The notes beneath the pieces were generated by a model. It had not been told where the DNA came from. It searched no databases and saw only the letters and a program-made list of their open reading frames with translations. A DNA stretch of 64,000 nucleotides from UBA1672 sp964587815 (GTDB lineage: Bacteria; Pseudomonadota; Alphaproteobacteria; Micavibrionales; Micavibrionaceae): contig CAZPMH010000001.1 of the NCBI GenBank assembly GCA_964587815.1, forward strand, positions 62,001 to 126,000. The letters are read 5' to 3'. Below, piece by piece: positions 34,742-43,523 of this stretch. Each line of letters opens with the position of its first letter. The stretch's first letter is position 1. Made by a program: the position numbers and the translations under genes.

Positions 34742-35527
34742 TCAGGCCGCTTTGCCAAGAAGGTTGCGCACGGCTTGGCCTATGTCATCCTGACGCATAA
34801 GGCTTTCACCAACAAGGAATCCTTGATAACCCGCGTTATTGAGGTTTGTAAGGTCTTCATTCGTCCTGATACCGCTCTCTGAAATTTTGAATGTGGCACT
34901 CGGTATTTTCAAAAGCAAATCATAAGACGTTTGGACATCAACCTTTAGCGTTTTTAAATTACGATTGTTCACACCCACCATCATCGGGCTGAGTAGTAGC
35001 GCGCGTTCCAGCTCTTCCAAATTGTGAACTTCAACGAGTACATCCAAGTGGAGGGAAAGTGCGATTTCATACATTTCACGTGCCATGTTATCGGTTAGTG
35101 CCGCCATGATCAGCAGAACACAGTCCGCGCCCAGCGCTCGTGATTCGTATATTTGATAAGGGTCGACCATGAAATCCTTACGCAATAGGGGTAGTTTCAC
35201 AGTTTCACGCACCAGCCTTAGGAAATCATCATGCCCCTGAAAGTACGGCTCGTCTGTAAGGACGGAAAGACAATTTGCGCCTGATTGTTCGTAAATCGCC
35301 GCGATTGTTGCTGGATTAAAATCTTCCCGAATAATGCCTTTGCTCGGCGATGCTTTTTTGATTTCTGCGATTAATGCCGCCCCTTTGGTCGCTTTTAAAG
35401 CGTTTAAAAAACCATAGGGAAGGGGCTTGTCTTCGACCATATATTGCAGGTCTTGTTGGCTTTTCAGGCTTTTTTTATATTCAACGTGCGCTTTTTTCTT
35501 TTCGCAAATCTCTGTTAGTTTATCCAT
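34742..35527 (-). CDS. trpC: indole-3-glycerol-phosphate synthase
   Basis: TrpC closes the indole ring from CdRP in tryptophan synthesis. The 261-residue TIM barrel has ALIAEIKKASPSKGIIRED near residue 50, LLRKDFMVDPYQIYESRALG and VGVNNRNLKTLKVD, the phosphate- and substrate-binding motifs of the family. It is a single-domain enzyme; TrpF and TrpAB are not in the window. AGGAAG lies just before the ATG. It ends the trpG-trpD-trpC set. In many alphaproteobacteria moaC and moeA follow before lexA; here lexA follows directly. Confidence 0.96.
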   Translation of the reverse strand: MDKLTEICEKKKAHVEYKKSLKSQQDLQYMVEDKPLPYGFLNALKATKGAALIAEIKKASPSKGIIREDFNPATIAAIYEQSGANCLSVLTDEPYFQGHDDFLRLVRETVKLPLLRKDFMVDPYQIYESRALGADCVLLIMAALTDNMAREMYEIALSLHLDVLVEVHNLEELERALLLSPMMVGVNNRNLKTLKVDVQTSYDLLLKIPSATFKISESGIRTNEDLTNLNNAGYQGFLVGESLMRQDDIGQAVRNLLGKAA

Positions 35528-35542
35528 TGTCTTCCTGCGCTT

Positions 35543-36556
35543 TTAAGCGTTTTCATGTGTGAATGCTGTATAGCTTCTTAATAGATCTTTGGCTTTGCCA
35601 CTATCAATTGCCTCAGCCGCCTTTTCAACACCGTTTTTCAACGTCTTTTCTTTGCCAGCGATGTTTAGCACTGCGGATGTGTTTGCCAAAACTATATCAC
35701 GATAGGCGTTTTTCTCTCCAGCTAGCAAGGTCTTTATCGCGGCTGCGTTATATTCGGGATCACCGCCGAGCAAATCTTCAGGCTTCGATGTGTCTAAGCC
35801 AAAATCTTTTGGATGGAATATGGTTTCTGTAATTTTGCCATTTTCCAGTTTTGCGCAGTATGTTTCGCCTGTTGTTGTGATTTCATCAAGCCCGTCACTG
35901 CCGTGAACAACCCATGCGCATGTGGTGCCGAGCTTTTGCAGCACCTGAGCCATTGGTTGTAGCAAAGCTCTGTCATAAACGCCGATCAGCTGGAATTTTG
36001 TACCTGCAGGGTTTGCGAGCGGCCCCAGCATATTGAAGATTGTGCGTACTTTCATCGCTTTTCTCACAGGAACAACGTGCCGCATCGCACTGTGGTGGCT
36101 TGGAGCCATGAGGAAAGCGAAATTAAATTGCTTTAAAGCCTCTTCAAGTTTTTCATGTGACGTGTCTAAATTAATTCCCAATGCTTCTAACACATCAGCT
36201 GCGCCTGATTTTGAGCTCGCGGCGCGGTTTCCGTGTTTTGCAATCGGAACTCCACAAGCGGCAGATACAATCGCAACCGCGGTTGATATGTTGTAAGTGC
36301 CTGATTTATCACCGCCAGTGCCACAACAATCGACTGCGTTTTCAGGAGCCTTGATCGGCGTGGCCATTTCCCGCATGACCCGTGCAGCGCCGCATATTTC
36401 ATCTATTGTCTCGCCGCGCATGGATAAACCCATAAGGAAGGCAGCGATTGCTTCGTTGTTCCATTCGCCGTTCATAACCTCTGACATGATTGAGACCATG
36501 TGTTCTTCAGAGAATGTTTTTCCTGACTGCAGGTATGGAAGAGGAGCTTGCATCAT
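35543..36556 (-). CDS. trpD: anthranilate phosphoribosyltransferase
   Basis: TrpD transfers phosphoribose from PRPP to anthranilate. The 337-residue protein has the PRPP-binding glycine-rich loop CCGTGGDKSGTYNISTAVA near residue 80, KHGNRAASSKSGAADVLEALG near 110, and LGPLANPAGTKFQLIGVYD near 165. Its start overlaps the trpG stop (ATGATG), giving translational coupling. trpC follows after 15 bases. It is a normal stand-alone enzyme, not fused to TrpG as in enteric bacteria. Confidence 0.96.
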   Translation of the reverse strand: MMQAPLPYLQSGKTFSEEHMVSIMSEVMNGEWNNEAIAAFLMGLSMRGETIDEICGAARVMREMATPIKAPENAVDCCGTGGDKSGTYNISTAVAIVSAACGVPIAKHGNRAASSKSGAADVLEALGINLDTSHEKLEEALKQFNFAFLMAPSHHSAMRHVVPVRKAMKVRTIFNMLGPLANPAGTKFQLIGVYDRALLQPMAQVLQKLGTTCAWVVHGSDGLDEITTTGETYCAKLENGKITETIFHPKDFGLDTSKPEDLLGGDPEYNAAAIKTLLAGEKNAYRDIVLANTSAVLNIAGKEKTLKNGVEKAAEAIDSGKAKDLLRSYTAFTHENA

Positions 36557-37125
36557 TTTGTTTGCTCTACGAAGTTTTTGAGCAAGTCGTGCCCTTGTTG
36601 TGTTGCAATGCTTTCAGGGTGGAATTGAACGCCGTGAATCGGCTTTGTTTTGTGAACGAGCCCCATAATAATATTATCTTCAGTATGCGCAGTCGCCTCC
36701 AAACAGCTTGGTAACGTTTCCGCTTCAGCGATAAGCGAGTGATAGCGTGTTACTTTTAGCGGGCAGGGTAATCCTGCAAACACAGACTTGTTGTTATGGA
36801 CGATATCGGATGTTTTTCCGTGAAGCGGTTCAGGTGCACGTATGACTTTTCCGCCGAAGGCCTGTGCGATTGATTGATGCCCGAGGCATACGCCAAGTAA
36901 AGGGATTTCCGTTTCGGCAACCGCTGACACCAATTCCAGGCATATTCCTGCAGAATCAGGATCGCTTGGTCCCGGTGATATAACTATGCCCGATGGCTTT
37001 TCTTTGATTACATCATCCACGCTGATCTTATCATTTCTGTAGACGCGCGTTTGCGCACCTAAATCCCCGAGATACTGCACGAGGTTATAGGTAAAGCTGT
37101 CATAATTATCAATTAATGTAATCAT
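36553..37125 (-). CDS. trpG: anthranilate synthase component II (glutamine amidotransferase)
   Basis: This subunit releases ammonia from glutamine for anthranilate synthase (TrpE, 38495-40009). The 190 residues start with MITLIDNYDSFTYNLVQYLG. They contain the oxyanion loop region VISPGPSDPDSAGIC, the nucleophile elbow GVCLGHQSIAQAFGG with the catalytic cysteine, and the C-terminal HGVQFHPESIAT with the catalytic His and Glu. The frame is open upstream, but the ATG at 37125 gives the family N-terminus. It overlaps trpD by 4 bases. It is separated from trpE by an unrelated gene on the opposite strand. Confidence 0.96.
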   Translation of the reverse strand: MITLIDNYDSFTYNLVQYLGDLGAQTRVYRNDKISVDDVIKEKPSGIVISPGPSDPDSAGICLELVSAVAETEIPLLGVCLGHQSIAQAFGGKVIRAPEPLHGKTSDIVHNNKSVFAGLPCPLKVTRYHSLIAEAETLPSCLEATAHTEDNIIMGLVHKTKPIHGVQFHPESIATQQGHDLLKNFVEQTK

Positions 37126-37140
37126 GGATTTGTTATGGCC

Positions 37141-37169
37141 TTGTGTGATAAAAAAAGCAAGATTATATC
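37141..37169 (+). promoter_or_regulatory. possible promoter for the polysaccharide-deacetylase-like gene
   Basis: TTGTGT (37141-37146) and TATATC (37164-37169) are 17 bases apart and 41 bases upstream of the ATG at 37210. A 7-base inverted repeat, AAAGCAA (37154-37160) and TTGCTTT (37174-37180), brackets the -10 element and could be an operator. Confidence 0.4.
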
Positions 37170-37209
37170 GTTTTTGCTTTCCGCGCTCCAAATGCTGTAA
37201 AAGAGACCT

Positions 37210-38484
37210 ATGTATTTATTCAGACGTAAAATTAATCCCGTAAAAATACTGATCTTCATTATGGTCGGTGCGGTTCTTCTCGTTTTTACGGAGATTTTTA
37301 TACTCGATGAGGGCAAACGCGTTTTGCCTGAAAACATGCCGAATATTACTGCGTTTCTTGATGGTGCAGGTGATGAGGAGCAAGTTGAGGTTTCCGCGTT
37401 GCGTGCACAGCATCAAGCATATCTTGAAAATGGTGTTAAATTTTCCGATCTGCCTGACACACCACGCGTGTTCCCTGATCCTATTGTGCAAGAGGAGTAT
37501 GCATATCGTACAGAAACTTTTGAAAAGCAATTTAATGACGTTGCGCCAGCAGCGGGCGTTGAGGGTGATATCGTCATTGAGAACGCCCCGCCTGTTGCTA
37601 AGAGTGAGAATTTTGAAGGCATGGATGATATTTACGGAGCTATTTACCAAGAACACTCCGTTGATGAGCGTTCAGCTGAGGCTGATCGTTTGGATACAGG
37701 CAATCGCCAGAAAATGGCAGCTATTGTTCAGCCTTCTATAGAAACTGAAACCGTAGATGATGGTCGCTATACTTACAAAAAGCCTGTGGGGGGCGGTCGC
37801 ATTGCGATTATTATTGATGATATGGGCTTGAATTTACGCAGTCGTTTGGTGGAGCTTTTGCCCGCACCTTTAACGCTCGCTTATTTGCCTTATGCGAAAA
37901 ATCTGCCCGAACAAACAAGCCGGGCGCAAGCGCGTGGGCACGAGTTGATGGTGCATATGCCGATGGAGGCGATGAATGGCAGTCTTGATGGTGGACCGCG
38001 TGTTTTAAAGGTTTCCCAATCCCAAGATGACTTGCGACGTACTTTGAATTGGGGGCTGTCGCAGTTCAAGGGCTATGTTGGAATGAATAACCATATGGGA
38101 AGCCGATTGACCAGCAATGAGGAGGCAATGCAGACAGTTATTTCAACGCTCAAAAAGCGTGATCTGTTTTTTATCGATTCACGGACAATCGGTAGTACGG
38201 TTGCTGCTGATGTTGCAAAAGATAACGGGCTTGCCTATGCGGAGCGTGACATCTTTTTAGATCATGAGATTACGCCTGCTTTTATTCGGGGAGCTTTGGC
38301 AAAGCTTGAAGATAAAGCACGTAGCCAAGGCTACGCGATTGCGATCGGGCATCCGCATAAGGAAACGATTGATGCGTTGAAAGAATGGTTGCCGACTCTT
38401 AAAAGCAAGGGGCTGACACTCGTTCCTGCGAGTTCCGTTTTGCATGTTCCTGTTTCTTCGAACGATGCGGTCGCGTCAAACTAA
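37210..38484 (+). CDS. divergent polysaccharide deacetylase family protein (YibQ-like)
   Basis: This 424-residue protein has one N-terminal membrane helix (ILIFIMVGAVLLVFTEIFIL) followed by a low-complexity acidic linker. A C-terminal domain of about 220 residues has the features of the divergent polysaccharide deacetylase (DUF610) family: GGRIAIIIDDMGLN, ELMVHMPMEAMNG, GYVGMNNHMGSRLT, FFIDSRTIGS and AIAIGHPHKETIDAL. Such proteins are predicted periplasmic carbohydrate-active enzymes, but their substrate is generally unknown. The gene sits on the opposite strand between trpG and trpE, apparently with its own promoter. Envelope or peptidoglycan-related function is inferred only from the family and the membrane anchor. 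Confidence 0.85.
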   Translation: MYLFRRKINPVKILIFIMVGAVLLVFTEIFILDEGKRVLPENMPNITAFLDGAGDEEQVEVSALRAQHQAYLENGVKFSDLPDTPRVFPDPIVQEEYAYRTETFEKQFNDVAPAAGVEGDIVIENAPPVAKSENFEGMDDIYGAIYQEHSVDERSAEADRLDTGNRQKMAAIVQPSIETETVDDGRYTYKKPVGGGRIAIIIDDMGLNLRSRLVELLPAPLTLAYLPYAKNLPEQTSRAQARGHELMVHMPMEAMNGSLDGGPRVLKVSQSQDDLRRTLNWGLSQFKGYVGMNNHMGSRLTSNEEAMQTVISTLKKRDLFFIDSRTIGSTVAADVAKDNGLAYAERDIFLDHEITPAFIRGALAKLEDKARSQGYAIAIGHPHKETIDALKEWLPTLKSKGLTLVPASSVLHVPVSSNDAVASN

Positions 38485-38494
38485 TTAACGTTTG

Positions 38495-40009
38495 TTACTG
38501 ATATTTTTTCAAGGTGTTGTTTGCGGCATGAATAAGCGCTTTGGCTTTGTTGCAGCACTCATTGTGTTCAAAATCAGGATCGCTGTCGGCTACTACGCCG
38601 CCACCTGCTTGAACATATAATTTTTTATCTTTCAGGACGGCCGTTCTCAATGCGATACAGCTATCCATGGTGTTTTTAGAAAAATAGCCGATGCCGCCTG
38701 CATAGACGCCGCGGCGGCTGACTTCTAATTCATCGATTATTTCCATAGCGCGAATTTTCGGCGCGCCACTCACCGTGCCTGCAGGGAACCCTGAGAATAA
38801 CGCATCCAAAACGTCACAATCTTTTTTTAACGTGCCTTCGACGTTTGAGATGATGTGCATGACGTGCGAATACATTTCGACTTGGAATTCTTCGGTGACT
38901 TTGACACTGCCTATTTCTGCTACGCGGCCTATGTCGTTGCGGCCAAGATCGAGCAGCATTAAATGCTCTGCGCGTTCTTTAGGATCACCGAGAAGCTCTT
39001 CTTTTAATGCCTTATCTTCCGCATCATTCGCGCCGCGTTTGCGTGTGCCTGCAATTGGTCTGATGGTTACTGTGTTTTCACGTAAGCGCACCAGTATTTC
39101 AGGGCTCGAGCCGATGAGAGAAAAACCATCAAACGATAAATGGAACAAAAATGGTGATGGGTTAACGCTGCGCAGCTCTCTGTATAGTTCAATTGAAGGG
39201 AGGTCGAAATCAATCGAGAAACGCTGAGATGGGACAACTTGGAATATTTCCCCCGCCTTAATATATTCCACTGCTTTTGAAACAGCGTCTTTATAGTCTT
39301 TTTCAGGCATGTTTGATACGGCTTCTTGCTCGCCTTTCAAACGCGTTTCGTGATTAAGCATTTCATGATCAATAGGCCGATTAAGATATTGCTGCGCCAT
39401 GGCAAGTCGTGCTGTTGCTTTGTTAAACACAACATCAGCAGGCAATTCACTGTTATTAGCGTGTTCGTAAATCGGCGTTGCGATGCAGAGTTTATTTTTT
39501 ACGTTATCGAATATAACCAAAAGAGTAGGGCGCATGAGCACGCTGTCAGGTACACCCAGTTCATCAGGATTTTCATCGGGAATATCTTCGACAAGACGCA
39601 CCATGTCATAGCCAAGATAGCCGAACATACCAAATGCGCACATTGGCGGCAGACCGTCAGGTACGACATCTAATGCGCTTTGGCTGATGATTTCTTTTAG
39701 AGACTCCTTCGGAGAGGCGTTTTGTTCTGTCCACAAGGCATCTTCGTACTTTATTTCAACTTTATCACGTGTGCAGCGCCACAACAGATCCGGGCTTGTG
39801 CCGATGACTGAATAACGCCCCAGCGTTTTACCTCCTTCGACGGACTCCAAAAGGAAAGAGTGCGGGCGGTGACCACAAATTTTCAAATATGCAGATACGG
39901 GGGTTTCGAGATCAGATGATACCCAAGACCAGACGAGTTGTGATTTTCCGGCTTCGAAATTCTTTCTGAATTCCGCATTATCAGGCGAGAAGGTAATTCT
40001 TTGTTGCAT
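38495..40009 (-). CDS. trpE: anthranilate synthase component I
   Basis: TrpE makes anthranilate from chorismate with ammonia supplied by TrpG. The 504-residue protein has an N-terminal domain with the LESVEGGKTLGRYSVIG segment, which includes the tryptophan feedback site region. The chorismate-binding domain carries IFQVVPSQRFSIDFDLP, TIRPIAGTRKRGA, LLGDPKERAEHLMLLDLGRN and GTVSGAPKIRAMEIIDELE. It lies on the same strand as trpGDC but is separated by a gene on the other strand, so it is a separate transcription unit, possibly with the PpiD-like gene 25 bases upstream. No trp attenuator leader was seen in that short gap. Confidence 0.95.
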   Translation of the reverse strand: MQQRITFSPDNAEFRKNFEAGKSQLVWSWVSSDLETPVSAYLKICGHRPHSFLLESVEGGKTLGRYSVIGTSPDLLWRCTRDKVEIKYEDALWTEQNASPKESLKEIISQSALDVVPDGLPPMCAFGMFGYLGYDMVRLVEDIPDENPDELGVPDSVLMRPTLLVIFDNVKNKLCIATPIYEHANNSELPADVVFNKATARLAMAQQYLNRPIDHEMLNHETRLKGEQEAVSNMPEKDYKDAVSKAVEYIKAGEIFQVVPSQRFSIDFDLPSIELYRELRSVNPSPFLFHLSFDGFSLIGSSPEILVRLRENTVTIRPIAGTRKRGANDAEDKALKEELLGDPKERAEHLMLLDLGRNDIGRVAEIGSVKVTEEFQVEMYSHVMHIISNVEGTLKKDCDVLDALFSGFPAGTVSGAPKIRAMEIIDELEVSRRGVYAGGIGYFSKNTMDSCIALRTAVLKDKKLYVQAGGGVVADSDPDFEHNECCNKAKALIHAANNTLKKYQ

Positions 40010-40034
40010 GATGTGCTTGCCTTCTTAATGGTCT

Positions 40035-42005
40035 TTATTGGGAGCCGCCATAGGCTTGGCTTAAAAGACGCTCATTAATTGTTGCATCATACTTCACGCT
40101 TAAGCCTTTCAAGTAGGCAAGGAATGCTTCTTCTGTTGCTTCCTTATCAACTTGTTCTTGGATCACTTTAATATCACTTACCTGTCCGGACGGGTCGTTT
40201 CCAAGGCTGTATCCTGCGATTTTGATAATGGCAAACGCTCCGGGAACTTCGATGTAATCATGGCCGTTCAGTTCAGCTTTGAAAATGATCGGTAGGTTTT
40301 GACTGATTAACGGCTGCGGCAAGGCGCCGCCCAGTTTTACGTTCTCCAATGTTTCGATCTCTTTTCCGGTTTCTTTAGAGATGCTTTGTAATGTCGAGCC
40401 ACCTGCTTCTATTTCAGCAAGAAACTTTCCGACTTTTTCTTTGTTTGCATCTTTTTTCAAATCACCAATAAATGATTGCTCTAATTCTTCTTTCACCAGT
40501 TCGAAAGGTTTGAAGCTCTGCTGTACAGTTTCTGTCAACACGACAGCAGAAAAAGAGCCGCTTGGCAGTTCTTCAACCAACACCGACTCTTGCGGCGTCA
40601 AAGAGAAAAGAATTTCCAATATTAATTCCCGATCCTGTTCAGGGAATTGTAGCATCGGGTTTTGTTGTGTATCGACTGATTCTGCTGCTTCTCCTTTTTC
40701 TTTTTCAGAACTGTTGGCTTGCTCAGGAGTCGGCAGTCCATCGGAGGTAACGAGTGGGATCTTTTGACGTACGACGCTCATTTGCTGTTCAATCTGCTCC
40801 AACGGTGTGCCGTCAGAAATAATCTCTTCAAAGCGCTGTGCGACCTTATATAGTTCATCTTGGCGTTTTTCTTGCAGCATGCCTTGACGAATACGTTCCG
40901 AAACTTGTTCGAATGGTGGGATTGTCGGCGGTATGATTTCATCAAGAATTACGACATGGTAACCCAACGTTGTTTTAACGGGTTCTAAGACCTGACCGAT
41001 TGTCTCTTCACTAATCACGGCCGCGAGTTCGGCAATCATGGCTGATTTTTCAAAAGGTGTTTTTTCAAAATGCCTGGAGCCTTGTTTTATGACTTCTTGC
41101 GTTGCTTCTTTTAAAGGCGTTCCCTTTTGCGTAAGCGCGTAAACTTGGTTGGCTTGCTCTTCTGTTTCAAGCAAAGACTGGGTTAGAACATACTGCTCAC
41201 CAATCTCGAACGCTTCCGGGTTTTCATCATAGAATTCTTTTACGTCTTCTTCGCTTACATCTACATCAATTGGAACACTTTCAATGTCTAAAGATACAAT
41301 TTCAGCGGCGCGATATTCGGGCAATTTGTAGCGCGTGTTTTTTACACTTTCGTACAAACGTTTGAGCTGTTCATCCGTCGGGGGCTCGACTGATTCAATC
41401 TCAGCGCTTGGGAAAACAATCATTTCGAGTGTGCGCGATTGATCCTGGAATGTTCTTAAATCTTCTGCAAGATACTTAAACTGAGGTCTTGCACCGTCAC
41501 GCATTGCGTCAACGAGTATTTCACTAAGGACTTCATCTTTTACGTTTCTTACAAAATCCTGCTCTGTGATCTGGCGGAAACGCAAAATTTCGTCTAGCGC
41601 CTCTTGCAAAGATTGGCCTTCGCGAGCCTGCGGCTTTACGACCTTGGCAATGTATTTCGCCAGATAATCTTGCGGAACTGACATCCCCATGTTTTTGGCT
41701 TCGTTAATTAAAAACCCTCTTTGGACTTGTGCATTTAAAACTTCTCTGTGGAAGCCTGCCTGATAGGCTTGCTGCGTTGAGATATTATATTGGCTTATAG
41801 CGTTTCTGAAGGCACGATCAAAATCACGAAGGCCTATGTCGTAATCACCGACACGCGCGACATCGTTTGATCCTACACTTCCGCCACTCAACACGCCGCG
41901 TACATCCATGACGACCAATCCGCCAACGGACATTCCCAGAAGCCCAAAAAGGATGTATTTCATAAAACCGCCGCTTGCGCCGTCGCGTAATGATCGCATT
42001 ACCAT
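40035..42005 (-). CDS. SurA/PpiD-like peptidylprolyl isomerase
   Basis: This is a predicted membrane-anchored periplasmic folding factor of about 656 residues. An N-terminal helix (YILFGLLGMSVGGLVVMDV) is followed by a SurA-like N-terminal chaperone domain (about 50-200). A PpiC-type parvulin segment includes SRHFEKTPFEKSAMIAEL and TTLGYHVVILDEI, and a long C-terminal region carries a second, diverged half. In alphaproteobacteria such a gene commonly lies between tpiA and trpE, as here. The length and layout match PpiD rather than SurA. The starts at 42005 and 41999 are equally possible; the frame is open further upstream, but that segment is unlikely to be coding. Confidence 0.88.
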   Translation of the reverse strand: MVMRSLRDGASGGFMKYILFGLLGMSVGGLVVMDVRGVLSGGSVGSNDVARVGDYDIGLRDFDRAFRNAISQYNISTQQAYQAGFHREVLNAQVQRGFLINEAKNMGMSVPQDYLAKYIAKVVKPQAREGQSLQEALDEILRFRQITEQDFVRNVKDEVLSEILVDAMRDGARPQFKYLAEDLRTFQDQSRTLEMIVFPSAEIESVEPPTDEQLKRLYESVKNTRYKLPEYRAAEIVSLDIESVPIDVDVSEEDVKEFYDENPEAFEIGEQYVLTQSLLETEEQANQVYALTQKGTPLKEATQEVIKQGSRHFEKTPFEKSAMIAELAAVISEETIGQVLEPVKTTLGYHVVILDEIIPPTIPPFEQVSERIRQGMLQEKRQDELYKVAQRFEEIISDGTPLEQIEQQMSVVRQKIPLVTSDGLPTPEQANSSEKEKGEAAESVDTQQNPMLQFPEQDRELILEILFSLTPQESVLVEELPSGSFSAVVLTETVQQSFKPFELVKEELEQSFIGDLKKDANKEKVGKFLAEIEAGGSTLQSISKETGKEIETLENVKLGGALPQPLISQNLPIIFKAELNGHDYIEVPGAFAIIKIAGYSLGNDPSGQVSDIKVIQEQVDKEATEEAFLAYLKGLSVKYDATINERLLSQAYGGSQ

Positions 42006-42113
42006 GTTGTCGTACCCAATATTTGTTAACTTTAATAACCCCGCACTATAAGCATGCCCATAGGGCAGGGCAAGATGCCAAATCATTCATCGGCATAAAA
42101 ACGAAGGATAATA

Positions 42114-42142
42114 TTGATTTTGAACCTTATGGGATGTAGTTA
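42114..42142 (+). promoter_or_regulatory. possible tpiA promoter
   Basis: TTGATT (42114-42119) and TAGTTA (42137-42142) have a 17-base spacer and lie 44 bases upstream of the tpiA ATG, in the divergent gap shared with the PpiD-like gene. The -10 match is moderate. Confidence 0.35.
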
Positions 42143-42185
42143 AGGTACTTAATCGATCATAAAGAAAAGAGAATGGGAGGACAGC

Positions 42186-42944
42186 ATGAAAAAGCTGATT
42201 GCAGGGAATTGGAAGATGAACGGCTCGATCGATACGGGCGCATCTTTAGTTTCAAACATCGTCAAATCCCTGCGCGATGAAAGAGATATTGAAGAGTATT
42301 GCGATATTCTTATTTGTCCTCCGTCTGCCTATGTTTCTGCGTTGACGCACCTTAGAAGTGACACACAACTTCATTTCGGTATGCAGGATTGTTCTGCGCA
42401 CGAGGCAGGGGCACATACAGGAGAGATTAGTGCAGCCATGGCGAAAGACTGTGGTGCCGGTTATGTGATTGTCGGTCATTCAGAAAGGCGGGAGAATCAT
42501 GGGGAAGAAGATGCACACGTTAAGGCTAAGGCGAAACAAGCTATAGCGCACGGTTTAACGCCTATCATTTGTGTTGGTGAGGGCGCGAGCGAACGTGAAG
42601 CTGAATTACAAAACTCAATCGTTGAGAAACAAGTTCGGGACTCTTTGCCCGATGGCGCATCTGCGAATCAAATCGTTATTGCTTATGAGCCTGTATGGGC
42701 GATCGGAACAGGGAAAACCGCAAGCCCTGAAGATGTTAAAAACATGCATGCTTTCATCAGAGCTTTGCTTACTGAAATTCAGGCAGATGCTGAACAAGTG
42801 CGTATTTTATACGGTGGATCGATGAAACCCGAGAATGCAAAAGCCTTACTTTCGACCCCGAATGTGGATGGCGGTTTGATTGGCGGTGCAAGTTTGGACG
42901 CTGAGAAATTTATATCTATTGCGAAGGCGGCGGTTTTTCGCTAA
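42186..42944 (+). CDS. tpiA: triosephosphate isomerase
   Basis: TpiA interconverts dihydroxyacetone phosphate and glyceraldehyde 3-phosphate in glycolysis and gluconeogenesis. The 252-residue barrel has the N-terminal AGNWKMNGS with the catalytic lysine, VIVGHSERRE with the catalytic histidine, AYEPVWAIGTGKTAS with the catalytic glutamate and flexible loop, and LYGGSMKPENA for phosphate binding. A GGGAGGA ribosome site precedes the ATG. secG follows at 42981, the usual alphaproteobacterial tpiA-secG-pyrG-kdsA-eno order. Confidence 0.97.
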   Translation: MKKLIAGNWKMNGSIDTGASLVSNIVKSLRDERDIEEYCDILICPPSAYVSALTHLRSDTQLHFGMQDCSAHEAGAHTGEISAAMAKDCGAGYVIVGHSERRENHGEEDAHVKAKAKQAIAHGLTPIICVGEGASEREAELQNSIVEKQVRDSLPDGASANQIVIAYEPVWAIGTGKTASPEDVKNMHAFIRALLTEIQADAEQVRILYGGSMKPENAKALLSTPNVDGGLIGGASLDAEKFISIAKAAVFR

Positions 42945-42980
42945 AACATCACAAACTAAAAACATAAGTGTAAATTTTCT

Positions 42981-43505
42981 ATGGAATCGGTCGTTCTTGT
43001 TATTCATCTTATTTTGGCTCTCGCAATTATCGGGCTTGTTTTGCTTCAGCGTTCTGAAGGCGGTGGCCTGGGTATCGGAGGAGGCGGTGGTGGCCTTGGT
43101 GGTCTGGCATCTGCACGCGGTACTGCGAACGCATTAACGAAGATGACTGCATTTTGTGCAGCTGCTTTTTTTATCACATCTTTGACCTTAGGCGTTTTGG
43201 CCGGTGGTCATTCACGCCAAAATACAGGCGTTTTAGAAGATATTAACCCTGCGGAAATAGAGGCGCCTGTTCCTGAAGTCGCACCGCCTGTTGGTGTTAC
43301 ATACACACCACCGGAGGAAATCCCTGCGCTGCCGACACCATCTGAAGGACAAAGCATGATAGAAGGTGTCGCTGATGATATGCAAGACGCTGCGGAAGAG
43401 GCGGGGAGTGAAAATAGCGAAGCTGTTCAGCAGGAATTGGAGCAAATCGAAGACGCTGTTGAAGAACTGGTCGACGAAACTCAGCCTGACAACTTAAATC
43501 CTTAG
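42981..43505 (+). CDS. secG: preprotein translocase subunit SecG with long acidic tail
   Basis: SecG is the small accessory subunit of the SecYEG protein-export channel. The first about 75 residues show two membrane helices around a glycine-rich loop (GGGLGIGGGGGGLGGLASARG), which is typical. E. coli SecG has 110 residues and this one has 174. The extra C-terminal part is rich in Pro, Glu, Ala and Gln (ALPTPSEGQSMIEG and following) and likely disordered. Long low-complexity SecG tails are frequent in alphaproteobacteria, so this is only mildly unusual. Confidence 0.92.
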   Translation: MESVVLVIHLILALAIIGLVLLQRSEGGGLGIGGGGGGLGGLASARGTANALTKMTAFCAAAFFITSLTLGVLAGGHSRQNTGVLEDINPAEIEAPVPEVAPPVGVTYTPPEEIPALPTPSEGQSMIEGVADDMQDAAEEAGSENSEAVQQELEQIEDAVEELVDETQPDNLNP

Positions 43506-43523
43506 ATAAATCTGAGACCCTTT

